Under the pieces are notes generated by a model, which had not been told where the DNA came from, ran no database searches, and saw only the letters and a list, made by a program, of their open reading frames with translations. This document shows positions 9,800-20,544 of a DNA stretch of 64,000 nucleotides, piece by piece (positions within the stretch are counted from its first letter, which is position 1; the number at the start of each line of letters is the position of its first letter). Made by a program: the position numbers and the translations under genes. Source of the DNA: Panulirus ornatus (taxonomy: Eukaryota; Arthropoda; Malacostraca; Decapoda; Palinuridae); assembly GCF_036320965.1 (NCBI RefSeq), contig NC_092279.1, positions 13,972,161 through 14,036,160 on the forward strand, written 5' to 3'.

Positions 9800-9995
9800 A
9801 AAAGTAAAGGTAGCGTCAAGAACAGAGGACTATGCCTTAGAGGAAAAGATCCTCACCTGGCCCCCTTCTGTGTTCTTTCTTTTGGAAAAGTAAAAACTGG
9901 AGGGGAGGATTTCAAGCCCCCCGCTCCCACCCCTTTTAGTTGTTTCCCACGACACACAGGGAATATGTGGGAAGTATTCTTTCTCCCCTTTTCCC
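9800..9995 (+). mobile_element. SINE-like repeat, copy S5
   Basis: Begins AGGTAGCGTCAAGAACAGAG and runs through CCTCACCTGGCCCCCTTCTG, GGAGGGGAGGATTTCAAGCC, TTTCCCACGACACACAGGG to GGGAAGTATTCTTTCTCCCC. It lacks the first ~25 bp of the longer copies and has no (AT)n tail. Confidence 0.85.
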
Positions 9996-11050
9996 AGGGA
10001 AAATATGACCCCAAATTTCTTGGAATATTGTATATTGTAGTGCTAGTCAGAGTTGTATTTCTGAATAAATGGATGAATAAGCAAAATAGCTGACATGAAA
10101 GAGTTACTTAAGTACGTAAGTAGGTGTAAGATATGTTTTATACTGCATTTGTTAATACATGCATAATATTGTAGAATAATGTAGCTTTCCTTTTGATTTG
10201 ATTGATTATTGATAATTCCATATTCAACATGTTAAGGGGGGTCATTATTAAAGGTGCAAGTACTGTACTTATCCTGCAACATCCACTGACTAGAACTATA
10301 GTTTAAGAAGTTTGGTGATGTGCACATGTCTATGTAGGATGAATGCCTGGTAATTGAGAATTAGGTATTTGATTATTTTCATCGAAGAAATTACATATTG
10401 GGGATGAGGTGTCTTATGATATATTGTATTAGTGTTTGCAAGTATGAAGAGATGGGTGATGTTCGAAGTGCAGAGGAGAAAACATGGCTTGCACTTCCCA
10501 GAGGAATGTTGTAGTTTCAGATGGCTGCATCTCTGATGGATTGGAGCTCAGGATTGTGTTTGGGAGACGTCGTGTATTGTTTTAAGTCATTGTGGTGTGA
10601 ATGCCTCTTTGGTAAGGATGTACTTGAGCATTACTCTTCTGTTCCCTACTGTAGCAACTACATTTAGTCACCACTGATGTACATGTTTATGTTGATGTGT
10701 GAAATTGCGGGTCTGGTATTGCTATCTTTTCCCCTTTATACCCCATTGAATGGCATTATCCCTTTAAAGATACTGCGAGTTATACTGGACTGCGAATATT
10801 GAACATGACTTGCGGATTCGGGCCGTCTGTCTGCTCCTTCGGAGCGTAGGGATACGGCTAACCAGCTGACCACTAACCTTTGGACTTAGACTTAAATTGA
10901 GCAGACTCTCTGTCAGTAGCAAATCCCATGCGTTTCGTCGGATAGTGGCGAAATGGCAGTGGTCAGTGGTGTAATCATTCACCTACACCATTTTTCTTCA
11001 TAGCATCCATATTGCTGGCACAACTTTCCCGGTCAGCATTAACATATTAT
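9996..11050. other. No gene recognised
   Basis: Mostly AT-rich. A minus-strand open frame at 10764-10982 has no recognisable motif and is not annotated. Confidence 0.6.
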
Positions 11051-11059
11051 CACAGAGTT

Positions 11060-11480
11060 ATATCATTCCGGCAGCCAGGGGTTTCTATCCTGTCAAGGAA
11101 ATAGACAAATTATTGGCATTTGTGTACGGGGAGGGGGGGGGGGTTGGTATTTTGTGCATCAAGCAACTTCATATTCATGTTTACAGGCGGAACCGGCTTT
11201 CATTGGTGTTTGATGTAGCAGGATATTTCCCATGAATATGTCACTTCAGGAGTTTCCATCCTGCTAAGGAAATGTATTATGACTGGCAACTTTATGTAGG
11301 GATTAGTCATCGTGTGCTTAGCAACTTTATAGGCAAAGACAGGGCCTCCTTTTAATAGCTTGAATAGTATAACATTCATATTCATTATATTATATTTTCC
11401 CGAAAACGTGTCTCCTGCAACCGGTAGTTTCTGTCATGCCAGTGAAATGGAAGAATGATTATATATGCCTCGCGACTGTG
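11060..11480 (+). repeat. Degenerate tandem repeat, ~172-bp period, three units
   Basis: The motif GTTTCTATCCTGTCAAGGAA recurs in diverged form at about 11082, 11253 and 11427, each time with similar following sequence (ATTATxxxTGGCAACTTTA). The spacing of 171-174 bp suggests an old satellite-like array. Confidence 0.6.
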
Positions 11481-12077
11481 ACTGCGGTTCGTCATTGTTC
11501 GTCTGGCAACTGTACTTTGGTGAATCAACAGACATATGAGATGACCGCCTATTTAAAGTATTAAAGTATGGATACTTCCAGGTCGTATTCCGTAGCCCGC
11601 AACAGTATGGCAATACTTTAACCCGTTGAGCAGGACGGTACAGTTTACAAAGGTCACGTTATCATATACGAGGCTTGCACCGTTGTATTCAAGGGTCGCA
11701 CCGTACTGAAAAGGTTTCAAGGTCGCAAGGGTTTCAACTATAAAGTGATTACTTTCCATAGAAATTTACTGAGAGCATTTTGTATTCATGACCATAATCA
11801 GCAGGAAACGACTACTTTTAATGAGGGTTTGAACGACAAATACGACTGTCAGTGGATGTGGTCAAGGGAAAGTGAAAGTCTGCTAAGGTCATTGTGTCCA
11901 GTCACATGCCACTCACAACTGTAGTTGCTCGCAGTCAAGTGAAAAGCCTATGACGGACACATGATGCTGTGCTCAAGTCCAGGTTGATATACGCATGTAC
12001 CCATAATGTTCTGAACTGCCCTTCTGTCTTTTAAATGATCATATGCTCATTTTCGGAATTATGTTGGTCATTTTGTT
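11481..12077. other. No gene; one patch of the dispersed ~21-bp motif
   Basis: 11625-11745 contains diverged copies of the AAGGGTCGCACCGT-type motif that recurs elsewhere in the window. Nothing else recognised. Confidence 0.55.
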
Positions 12078-13256
12078 TTATATTTTTTTATTATACTTTG
12101 TCGCTGTCTCCCGCGTTTGCGAGTTAGCGCAAGGAAACAGACGAAAGAAATGGCCCCCCCCCCCATACACGTGTATATACATACGTCCACACACGCAAAT
12201 ATACATACCTACACAGCTTTCCATGGTTTACCCCAGACGCTTCACATGCCTTGATTCAATCCACTGACAGCACGTCAACCCCGGTATACCACATCGCTCC
12301 AATTCACTCTATTCCTTGCCCTCCTTTCACCTTCCTGCATGTTCAGGCCCCGATCACACAAAATCTTTTTCACTCCATCTTTCCACCTCCAATTTGGTCT
12401 CCCTCTTCTCCTCGTTCCCTCCACCTCCGACACATGTATCCTCTTGGTCAATCTTTCCTCACTCATTCTCTCCATATGCCCAAACCACTTCAAAACACCC
12501 TCTTCTGCTCTCTCAACCACGCTCTTTTTATTTCCACACATCTCTCTTACCCTTACGTTACTCACTCGATCAAACCACCTCACACCACACATTGTCCTCA
12601 AACATCTCATTTCCCGCACATCCATCCTCCTGCGCACAACTCTATCCATAGCCCACGCCTCGCAACCAAACATCATTGTTGGATCCACTATTCCTTCAAA
12701 CATACCCATTTTTGCTTTCCGAGATAATGTTCTCGACTTCCACACATTCTTCAAGGCTCCCAGAATTTTCGCCCCCTCCCCCACCCTATGATCCACTTCC
12801 GCTTCCATGGTTCCATCCGCTGCCAGATCCACTCCCAGATATCTAAAACACTTCACTTCCTCCAGTTTTTCTCCATTCAAACTTACCTCCCAATTGACTT
12901 GACCCTCAACCCTACTGTACCTAATAACCTTGCTCTTATTCACATTTACTCTTAACTTTCTTCTTTCACACACTTTACCAAACTCAGTCACCAGCTTCTG
13001 CAGTTTCTCACATGAATCAGCCACCAGCGCTGTATCATCAGCGAACAACAACTGACTCACTTCCCAAGCTCTCTCATCCCCAACAGACTTCATACTTGCC
13101 CCTCTTTCCAAAACTCTTGCATTTACCTCCCTAACAACCCCATCCATAAACAAATTAAACAACCATGGAGACATCACACACCCCTGCCGCAAACCTACAT
13201 TCACTGAGAACCAATCACTTTCCTCTCTTCCTACACGTACACATGCCTTACATCCT
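12078..13256 (-). mobile_element. 5'-truncated RTE-like LINE, copy E
   Basis: Minus-strand copy 1.18 kb long: A-tail (seen as T/AT run) at 12078-12092, 3' UTR with the TCCCGCGTTTGCGAGTTAGCG motif, coding part, and an abrupt 5' end at ~13256 where similarity to copy F stops (after CTTACATCCT). Close to copies D and F. Confidence 0.93.
12275..13204 (-). pseudogene. LINE reverse transcriptase, C-terminal 309 codons
   Basis: Uninterrupted frame starting inside the reverse transcriptase. It carries the GLRQGCVMSPWLFNLF motif (residues ~4-19), the catalytic LLFADDTALVA motif (~52-62) and the full C-terminal domain (RYLGVDLAADG, WFDRVSNVR, KWFGHMERM, RRGRPNWRWKDG). The first catalytic Asp (DLEKAYD in copy F) is missing because of the 5' truncation, so it cannot be functional. 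The intact frame implies recent insertion. Confidence 0.88.
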
Positions 13257-14379
13257 GGATATATTTTGATATAGAGCTATCTTGATCGTTAGGCTGTTGC
13301 ACATAACACTTCATTGTCTATTATGAACACATATAAGTATTGCATCAGATGTTAGCGGCGCATATTTTGTACCCTGAATTCCAACTTTAAGCCAGTTTTT
13401 ACTAGTTAGTATTTAATAGTCAGTGAATGGCACTCACCGGGATGTCACTGCATCCTGTGTTTAATGTCGCTTCACGTTTTCGTCATTAATGCCCTCATGA
13501 AAAAAAATTCAATGCAGTAGTCTGGAAATCTAACCGGCTCTTTATCTCGTAACTCGAATGCTGGGCAAATGATACCTATCGTTCCTAACTTTGTTCTCCT
13601 TACAAAAAGAAAAAAAAGAAATAATAATAGTAGCGATATGTATTGGCTCTCGCCTTGGGTGACACTTTGCTGCCTCATTACTGACGATGAAGAGAAGAAT
13701 CATAAGAGATTCACTATTTGATAAAGAAAAAGGTGACAGTTTAAAGGAGGTACTGTATATATTTTCAAAGGCCCCTTCAGTAATTGCATTTTTGTGCTTT
13801 GTCATCTCTCCTTTGCCATGATTACCATCTACAGACGTTTGGGCATGGAAATGGCAAGGTTCATGAAGTATTCAAGGTCCATATTTTGGATCCATAGGGT
13901 CTCGATCGCCAGAATTAGGCGAGGCACTCATGTAGTGCAGGAAGCCACCACCTGATCGTGCATGCAGAGCGCCCAATGCGCCTAGAAGTCTCACTTGTAC
14001 CCACATTTTCTTGCTTCTAGACGAGAATTCGGGCTTTCACCTCTTGAAACACAGGTGGAAGAAATACAGCAACCATAAGTGATATTCCTAAAATGAAGTG
14101 GCAGCCAGGAAGAGTAAAGGAAGAAATTCTATCACAAAGATAGTCTGAGGCACATTGAGGCTACCTGGCAAGAGTTAAAAGAATATCCTTCCACATAGAT
14201 AGCCTAAGGTACACTGAGGAGGGTTGCTGGTGCTCACACAGCTAGAAACGTTAGTTTCACTGACTGCATGTACGATGATTTCATCCTTAGAGCGTCATAT
14301 GCTAGTAGCCGCAATAAACCTTAGACATGTATCGCTTCTAGAAATTTATAGGGGGGGGGGGGAGCAAGGTTTTATATAT
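13257..14379. other. No gene; weak two-copy repeat near 14110-14225
   Basis: A ~61-bp unit (AGATAGTCTGAGGCACATTG / AGATAGCCTAAGGTACACTG) appears twice in tandem at about 14112 and 14172. Elsewhere nothing recognised on either strand. Confidence 0.5.
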
Positions 14380-14593
14380 ATTCTCTTTTCTTTCAAACTA
14401 TTCGCCATTTTCCGCGTTCGCAAGCTAGCGTTAAGAACAGAGGACTGGGCCTCTAAGGGAATATCCTCACCTGACCCCCTTTTCTGTTCCTTCTTTTGGA
14501 AAATTAAAAGAAAAACGAGAGGGGAGGATTTCCAGCCCCCCGCTCCCTCCCCTTTTAGTCGCCCTCTACGACACGCAGGGAATACGTGGGAAG

Positions 14594-14596
<3 letters not shown>
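14380..14596 (+). mobile_element. SINE-like repeat, copy S6
   Basis: Well preserved plus-oriented copy, from TTCTTTCAAACTATTCGCCA through CGTTCGCAAGCTAGCGTTAA to ACACGCAGGGAATACGTGGG, ending directly in the (AT)n tract at 14597-14680. Confidence 0.92.

Positions 14597-14680
<84 letters not shown>
14597..14680. repeat. (AT)n microsatellite, tail of S6
   Basis: About 84 bp of AT repeats with two interruptions; the nearby YIYIYI-coding open frames are artefacts. Confidence 0.95.
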
Positions 14681-14711
14681 CAGCAGACCAATCATGATAA
14701 TTCAAACATAA

Positions 14712-15224
14712 AGGTGCGGTCACACCACACGAGTCGAGTCATGACTCTGTGTGACCCTCCATTCCAATGCAACCTCATTTGTATATAATTTTGCTAAAAT
14801 TGTTTAGAGGAGTAGATTCATGACTATATCTTCCTCAGTCGTGAGTATTGAGAGCATTATTCAGCTGGAAGACTTGATAAATATTTTAATGAATAGATAA
14901 TCAATGATTGCTATATTTTCTGTCGTCATTCTCAAGAATTTTTTTTAGGGTAGTTCAGCAGACCCGGAAACGAATGACTTTAAGCATTAAAATCTGGTCT
15001 TTGGTGAAGACATTTTTGTACTCAGATTCGATTCCTCCTCTTACGTCGCTGGATCCACAACCCACGTAATTCCGCGAGAGAATACTTGTCTATACCGCAC
15101 GAAATCTGGCAGGTTACTGGCAGATTTGACTCTTCTTGACTCCTCTGTGAGCGAGAATCATTCAGTTTGACTCAAGTCGAGTGAGTATTATGATAGACTC
15201 GACTCGGTTGGCGTGACCGCATCC
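14712..15224. mobile_element. Harbinger-type MITE (513 bp, TAA duplication)
   Basis: Terminal inverted repeats of about 28 bp: left AGGTGCGGTCACACCACACG, then AGTCGAGTC; right end read in reverse GGATGCGGTCACGCCAACCG, then AGTCGAGTC. They are flanked by TAA on both sides (14709-14711, 15225-15227). A 3-bp TWA duplication and a G-rich terminus point to the PIF/Harbinger superfamily. There is no transposase frame, so it is non-autonomous. GACTC/GAGTC repeats lie just inside both ends. Confidence 0.75.
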
Positions 15225-15554
15225 TAAGGGAACGACCTTTTGGGAGGGGCCAATCCTCCCGACGAACAACTGAACTAAATCACTAAGGCAGTCTACAGAC
15301 GGTGAATTTCTTCTACCCCTTCATCTTTGCTCCAAGTGCTTTAGCTAAAGAAGAAAATCCTTTTCACCCAACATGTTTTGGATATTGTGACATGCATTCT
15401 TATACTGGAGGAGGGCTGTAAACAGGCCACCTGTACCCAGAAGTAGGGAGTGGCCTGCGTCGTGCACCACGATGCCAGTGTGTGCTTGGAAAGGTAATTT
15501 TAAGGCCCCTCTTGAATAGCGTGCACCTTAATAGTAATCATTTGTTACAATCAC

Positions 15555-16225
15555 GTCCGCTCCTTATCTTGTGAACCAGGGAGGGAATGGGGACGACAGT
15601 ATACTCAAATGTCACCCGCCATCAAATGGCGTGTCGTAACTGGCTCACACCTCCCCTCCCCTCTTCAAGGTTAAGGTCACTGGTGAGGTTTCTGGATTAT
15701 TTAATTCCAGCTTAATAACTCCGGAACCAATGGAGGGGTTGGAATGATACTTTGTACAAGTATTAATCACCAGCAGATGATGTGTCTCGACATTCCTGTA
15801 CCCTTATAAAGTCGAGGTCACTCTTGGAGTTGCGATATTTTCCGTTTCCGCGCCACTACTGAAACTAGTGGAGGGATCAGTATGTCACTTGGTACACGTA
15901 CTGCCACCCACTAAACAGTGTGTCATGACCAGTCCTCATGGTCATCTCATTGAGGTGTAGGTCTCAGTAGACCCTTTTTTTTTTTTTTTTTATCGTCTGC
16001 CTTATTACGTTAGAACGAGACCAGTTACTGGGGCGATACTTCGTAAGTAGTACCTACCACCTGCAATGACCCCCCCCCCTCCCCACGGTTGTTCTTTCAA
16101 GATCATGACATGGGAACTTGGCATTTTCTATATAAGCTTTATAATTTTAGATGCAGTGGAGGGATTACAGTGACTCTCTAAGCAGACGTCAACCCTGACG
16201 CACCAAGCGATGTGTCAATGAAGTC
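15555..16225 (+). repeat. Degenerate long-period tandem repeat (~130-165 bp), about five units
   Basis: Units are recognisable by GGAGGGRTTRGAATGATACT, TTTGTACAAGTATTAATCAC, GATGTGTCTCGACATTCCTG and AGGTCACTGGTGAGGTT. Clear starts lie near 15735, 15867, 16028 and 16157, with a partial unit before them. Identity is low and the spacing uneven. A T18 tract and a C-run interrupt the third and fourth units. Confidence 0.6.
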
Positions 16226-16260
16226 ACTCACAGAAATGTTGCAACCCATTCATACAGCTG

Positions 16261-16262
16261 CC

Positions 16263-16346
<84 letters not shown>
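16261..16346. repeat. (AT)n microsatellite
   Basis: About 86 bp of AT repeats directly 5' of SINE-like copy S7. Confidence 0.95.
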
Positions 16347-16348
<2 letters not shown>

Positions 16349-16570
16349 CATGCTATTCGCCATTTCTCGCGTAAGCGAGGTAGCGTTAAGAACAGAGGAC
16401 TGGGCCTTGCAATATCCTCACCTGGCCCCCCTTCTCTGGTCCTTCTTATGGAAAATTAAAAAAAAAGGGGGGGGGGATTTCCAGCTCCCCGCTGCCTTCC
16501 CTTTTAGTCGCCTTCTACGACACGCAGGGAATACGTGGGAAGTATTATTTTTCCCCTATCCCCAGAGATG
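16347..16570 (+). mobile_element. SINE-like repeat, copy S7
   Basis: Full-length, well preserved copy with (AT)n at the 5' side and a short (AT)n after CCCCAGAGATG at the 3' side. Confidence 0.93.
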
Positions 16571-16585
16571 ATATATATATATATA

Positions 16586-16805
16586 TTTTCTTCTAAACTA
16601 TTCGCCATTTCCCGCGTTAGCGAGGTAGCGTTAAGAACAGAGGACTGGGCCTTTTTTGGAATATCCTCACCTGGCCCCCCTCTGTTCCTTCTTTTGGAAA
16701 ATTAAAGAGGGGAGGATTTCCAGCCCCCCCGCTCCCTCCCCTTTTAGTCGCCTTCTACGACACGCAGGGAATACGTGGGAAGTATTCTTAATCCCCTATC
16801 CCCAG
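16586..16805 (+). mobile_element. SINE-like repeat, copy S8
   Basis: Full-length, well preserved copy in tandem with S7, separated from it only by a short AT tract; ends TATCCCCAGGGATAAT. Confidence 0.93.
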
Positions 16806-16956
16806 GGATAATCCTCCCCTCTCATTATTTTTTTTGTTATTTTTCCAAAAGAAGGAACAGAGAAGGGGGCCAGGTGAGGATATTCCCTCAAAGGCCCAGT
16901 TCTCAGTTCTTAACGCTACCTCGCTAACGCGGGAAATGGCGAATAGTTTGAAAGAA

Positions 16957-16958
<2 letters not shown>
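16806..16958 (-). mobile_element. SINE-like repeat, copy S9, inverted
   Basis: Reverse-oriented copy that joins S8 tail-side with no spacer and lacks the last ~85 bp of the element. In its own orientation it starts TTCAAACTATTCGCC next to (AT)n. Confidence 0.92.

Positions 16959-17026
<68 letters not shown>
16959..17026. repeat. (AT)n microsatellite
   Basis: About 68 bp of AT repeats adjoining S9. Confidence 0.95.
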
Positions 17027-17029
<3 letters not shown>

Positions 17030-17299
17030 ATGTTACTCCACCATTAGGTGTATGCGATTGTAATCGCGTACCTTCCTCATTGTAGATAGAATCACAATTT
17101 CACTCAGATTTTAATCGCCAACAAACAGTGCCCCGCTTTGTCTGACGAACGGAAATAAACGCACCCTTTTAATTATTTCCTATTAAGTTATTTTTGGATT
17201 TCTGGCATCACCAGCTTATATTATAGCTTATGTATTGTTAATTGTCATAAACTGAAGTGGAATATATTCATATTGCATTTCGTTAAATATTTTGTGTAT

Positions 17300-17780
17300 T
17301 TGGTATGGGGAGGATTTACAAATTAAGAAATGATAAGGTAAGGGAGAGGTTTGGTCATAAGAAGAGTATGTAAGAGCTGAAGAGCGTATGCTGAAATGGA
17401 TATCTAGAGAGGGTGAGTGAAGAGAGAAGACTTAAGAAGGTATACATGGAAGTGGAGGGAACAAGGACAAGGTGGAAGAATGGAGTGAAAAATGCTTTGT
17501 GTGCTCGAGGCCTGAACATGGCGGTTGTGAGGTGTGCACAGGAGAGAGTTAACTGGAGGGGTGTCGTATACTGGGGACGATGTGCCGTCAGTGGGCTAAA
17601 CCAGGTCCCATGAAACAGTCAGGGGAAACCAAGGAAAGATTTGTGGTGCTTGGTTCGGACAGGGGCTCTGGTTTCGGGACAATATACTCTACAGCTAGAG
17701 AATGAATGTAGGCAATGGAGGCCGTTTTTCCTCTGTTCCTTGCTCTCTTGTTACGCGGGAAAAGGCGTGAGTATATGTAT
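17300..17780 (+). mobile_element. Decayed LINE 3' end, copy H
   Basis: Plus-strand relic of the same LINE superfamily: AGAGGGTGAGTGAAGAGAGA (equivalent of HMERMSEER), GGCCTGAACATGG (equivalent of RGLNM), AACTGGAGGGGTGTCGTATA (NWxxVVY), then a 3' UTR ending with the decayed motif TTACGCGGGAAAAGGCG and a short AT tract. The frame is broken. Confidence 0.8.
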
Positions 17781-17885
17781 ATATATAAGATTTTTTTCTT
17801 CGGTACTATTTTTGTGTTTTGGGGAGAGATTTTTCCACTTGTGTTGCCTTATCTATTAACCTTGTGTATATGCAAGTTGTATTTG

Positions 17886-17886
<1 letters not shown>

Positions 17887-17925
<39 letters not shown>

Positions 17926-18045
17926 AACTAACCGAATCCAGGTACTCATGGAACAGCGGGGAGGATGAATACCTGGCTTGGGTGTGGATCAACTGCCTCG
18001 TACAGGAGTCGAACCCCAATGCAGGGCGGGTCCGTGCAGATTAGT
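17887..18045 (-). mobile_element. tRNA-derived SINE fragment with (TG)n tail
   Basis: On the minus strand a perfect pol III B box (GGGGTTCGACTCC, 18005-18017) is followed by GTACGAGGCAGTTGATCCAC and CCAAGCCAGGTATTCATCC and then a (TG)n run (the CA run at 17887-17924 on the plus strand). The A-box half is missing or very diverged; a T-rich tract marks the truncated 5' side at ~18045. Confidence 0.7.
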
Positions 18046-19290
18046 TTTTTTTTTTTTTTCTGTTCGATAAGATGTGGTGTGTATTGTGATAGAATGATTA
18101 GGGCATTGCCAGGGAAACAAATATTCCGTGAGTGAAAGGAAAGGTTCCTTTGGCCTTATGACCTGTTAGGTTTCTGAGATCAGTCTGCTTCATTGGTGCC
18201 CATTAAGTACTCGCATTCACTTAAGGTTTGTGATTGTACGAGGCTTCACCCTTCGGGTGCATTTTCGTGTACTTGCATCCACCAAGAATGATGTATCCAG
18301 TCCCATGAAGGCGACATTGGTAGAATTACAATTTTGAAGACGTGGTGAAATATGTTGAAAAGTAATTTCGTAAAGAACCATCTTTGTATCCGGTAGCAAG
18401 TCAAGTTTAACGGAATTTCGTTTTCTTTCATCGTGTTTGTATGTGTAAATATATATGTTTAATTTTTTGTTTTTTCACAAATTAATGATATCGAGAAACA
18501 CTCGTGGTGGTGTGATGGGAAAATGTAATACAGGATGTACGTTATTGGTAATGAACTGAGTGCCAGTGATTTGCCAAGAAATGATCAGCGAAATAAGTAG
18601 TAGCTTTTCGAACGCGTGGCATATATACTCCAAGGGTACGTGGGACAGGAAAAAGCCACAGGGACGTACTTGATAATGGTAACTTGTACTTCTGTCGGTA
18701 TCCTTGGGTTTTTCCTATACTTCATTTTACATGGCTTTGGTTAATATGAGTATGATTGTTTGGACATATATGCTGGTGTGAGTCAAAATTTGGACCATCT
18801 GAAAGAGATGACTGGTTGAAGCTTAATGCAAACGTCTACTTGTTTGGTAGTATTATATGTGTGGATCGAAGTGAAGAAGCTTGGCGCTGATAGATTGTTT
18901 CTTTAAGTACGGCTTCTGGGAGCTTAAATATGTTTATGCTGAGGCCCAATGGGCAACTGCAATTTGAATTTTATTTAACCCTATTGCACTGCCAAATGTA
19001 AACATTCGCCCTTCCTCATCGGTACCTGCATTGTGGCGTATGCCTCTCGTCTGTTCCTGCTTGCTCGTTTGTGCTAGTTCCGTATTATATTCGGATAATC
19101 ATTAATATATTTTACTTTATACGTTCAAGAGACGTCTGTAAATACTGTAATTACAGTTTTACTCATATTGTGAAGGAAAGACGGCCGCTGCTGTGATTAT
19201 GATTTCGTTGCTGTTCTAATTTTGGATTTTCTTTAAGATAGATTCTTAGAGAAGTTTCTAAGAACAAAGAGAGGGCTGGTGAGCTAGTTT
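18046..19290. other. No gene recognised
   Basis: Nothing supportable beyond a short minus-strand frame with no motif. The right part may include distal promoter sequence for the leader exon ending at 19533. Confidence 0.5.
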
Positions 19291-19533
19291 GCCTTGGAGC
19301 TTGTGGCTGTCAGCGCCTAAGTATACTGCGTGTAAACTAAAGTATGTGTATGTGTTTGTGCGTGTGTCTTCCCCGACTAGGCGTTTTCCTTATTGCGTGT
19401 ACGTCATCGTTTTCATTATTGCGTGTACACGTCTCTACTCAGAGTGTGTGAGAATTTGTAAGCGAAACATACACGTACATACGTGAGAGGAAGCTGTCTT
19501 GAACGCCGCCTCACTAGAATGGGAGACATCCGG
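19291..19533 (+). other. Probable first (leader) exon of an unidentified plus-strand gene
   Basis: The stretch ends in CATCCGG|GTGAGT, a near-perfect donor. The 5' boundary is not defined; 19291 is only where GC content rises. It contains ATGGGAGACATCCGG just before the donor. If spliced to the acceptor at 19878 this gives a 12-codon upstream open frame that ends in TAG, so it would be a leader ORF and not the main start. Confidence 0.45.
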
Positions 19534-19877
19534 GTGAGTGTGGGGCCCTTATCTTGCCTGGGCCTCGCTGTCACTTAGGCTACGTCGTCCCTACTGTATG
19601 TTGAAGGTACAAGCCGCACCACTGCTCTCGGGCACTTGGCACACTCGTCCATGTTACATGCGTTTGTTATTATTTTTTGTTGGTGTTCTTTGTGCATACT
19701 CTATATTTTTGTCATAATTTCATTATTGCATAGGTTAATATTACATACATAGTTTGAACTGTGTGGTTCAGGACTTGGTTCTCGAGATGTCGATATCACG
19801 CAGTGGTGCTATTTTGTGATGCTGATTCATGAGTGTTGCTTGTTTATAGCACTTACCTACCTTTTCTTTCCTTACAG

Positions 19878-20214
19878 AGAACGACAAGGGCCATGGACTA
19901 GTGCTTCTTGTCGCCGTAGCCGCACCAGAGATACGATATTACGTGCGTCCATAGGAAGAGTGCAGTGAAAAGTGCCAAAGAAAATTACTTATTGAGATAT
20001 TTGGATGTATTGATAACCCATTGAAAGTGTTGGCTAAAAGGGATCTCTTAACACACTCTGGTCCTCGAGACCCTTGTGACTACATTAGGCGTAGTTTTAT
20101 GTGTTATAATTAAGTGTTGCACCAATTAGCCGGTGTCCACTTTTGAGTGACGTGAACGGACACGCCCACGCCCACAAACATGACCGCCACCTTCGACCCC
20201 CACGACCGAGCCAG
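19878..20214 (+). CDS. Second exon with start codon of an unidentified gene
   Basis: Bounded by a strong acceptor (TTTTCTTTCCTTACAG|AG) and a strong donor (GCCAG|GTGAGT). The first 302 nt are leader. Coding begins at 20180 in the context CACAAACATGACC and reads MTATFDPHDRA plus two bases (phase 2). I do not recognise the protein from 11 residues. The upstream exon candidate ends at 19533, giving a 344-bp first intron. The next exon should lie to the right; a possible later exon is at 27279-27365, but it does not join directly in phase, so at least one exon between them is missing from this annotation. Confidence 0.45.
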
Positions 20215-20544
20215 GTGAGTACGGTCAAGGTTCTAGTTTATATTTCAGATGTGACGCTACGATGGTTTAAATTTTCTTGAATTCTGTTTAATGGTAAGAC
20301 TGAAGGTTTGAACCAGACTGTATTTGGTTTTTGGTAAATTGTGAAATGTCGATTACTTTTGTTTAGCTAAATACTAGGTGATTCATGTCAAAAGTAGGTA
20401 ACCATCGCCTGCATTATGTATGAATCAAGGATGTTAGGTTTTTCTTCGAGGCTTCCGATTCACGTACGCGCAATCTAGTGGACAAGCACACCAAAGAATA
20501 CGATTACTTTTTTTCCCGGAAACTCCCGTCATAAGTTTGCTAAT

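Noticed and set aside
14224..14723. Open frames of more than 100 codons reading YIYIYI across AT tracts (also at 16212, 21496, 30040, 32539, 33047)
   Set aside because: Produced by (AT)n microsatellites joined to SINE-like sequence; both strands and several frames are open at once.
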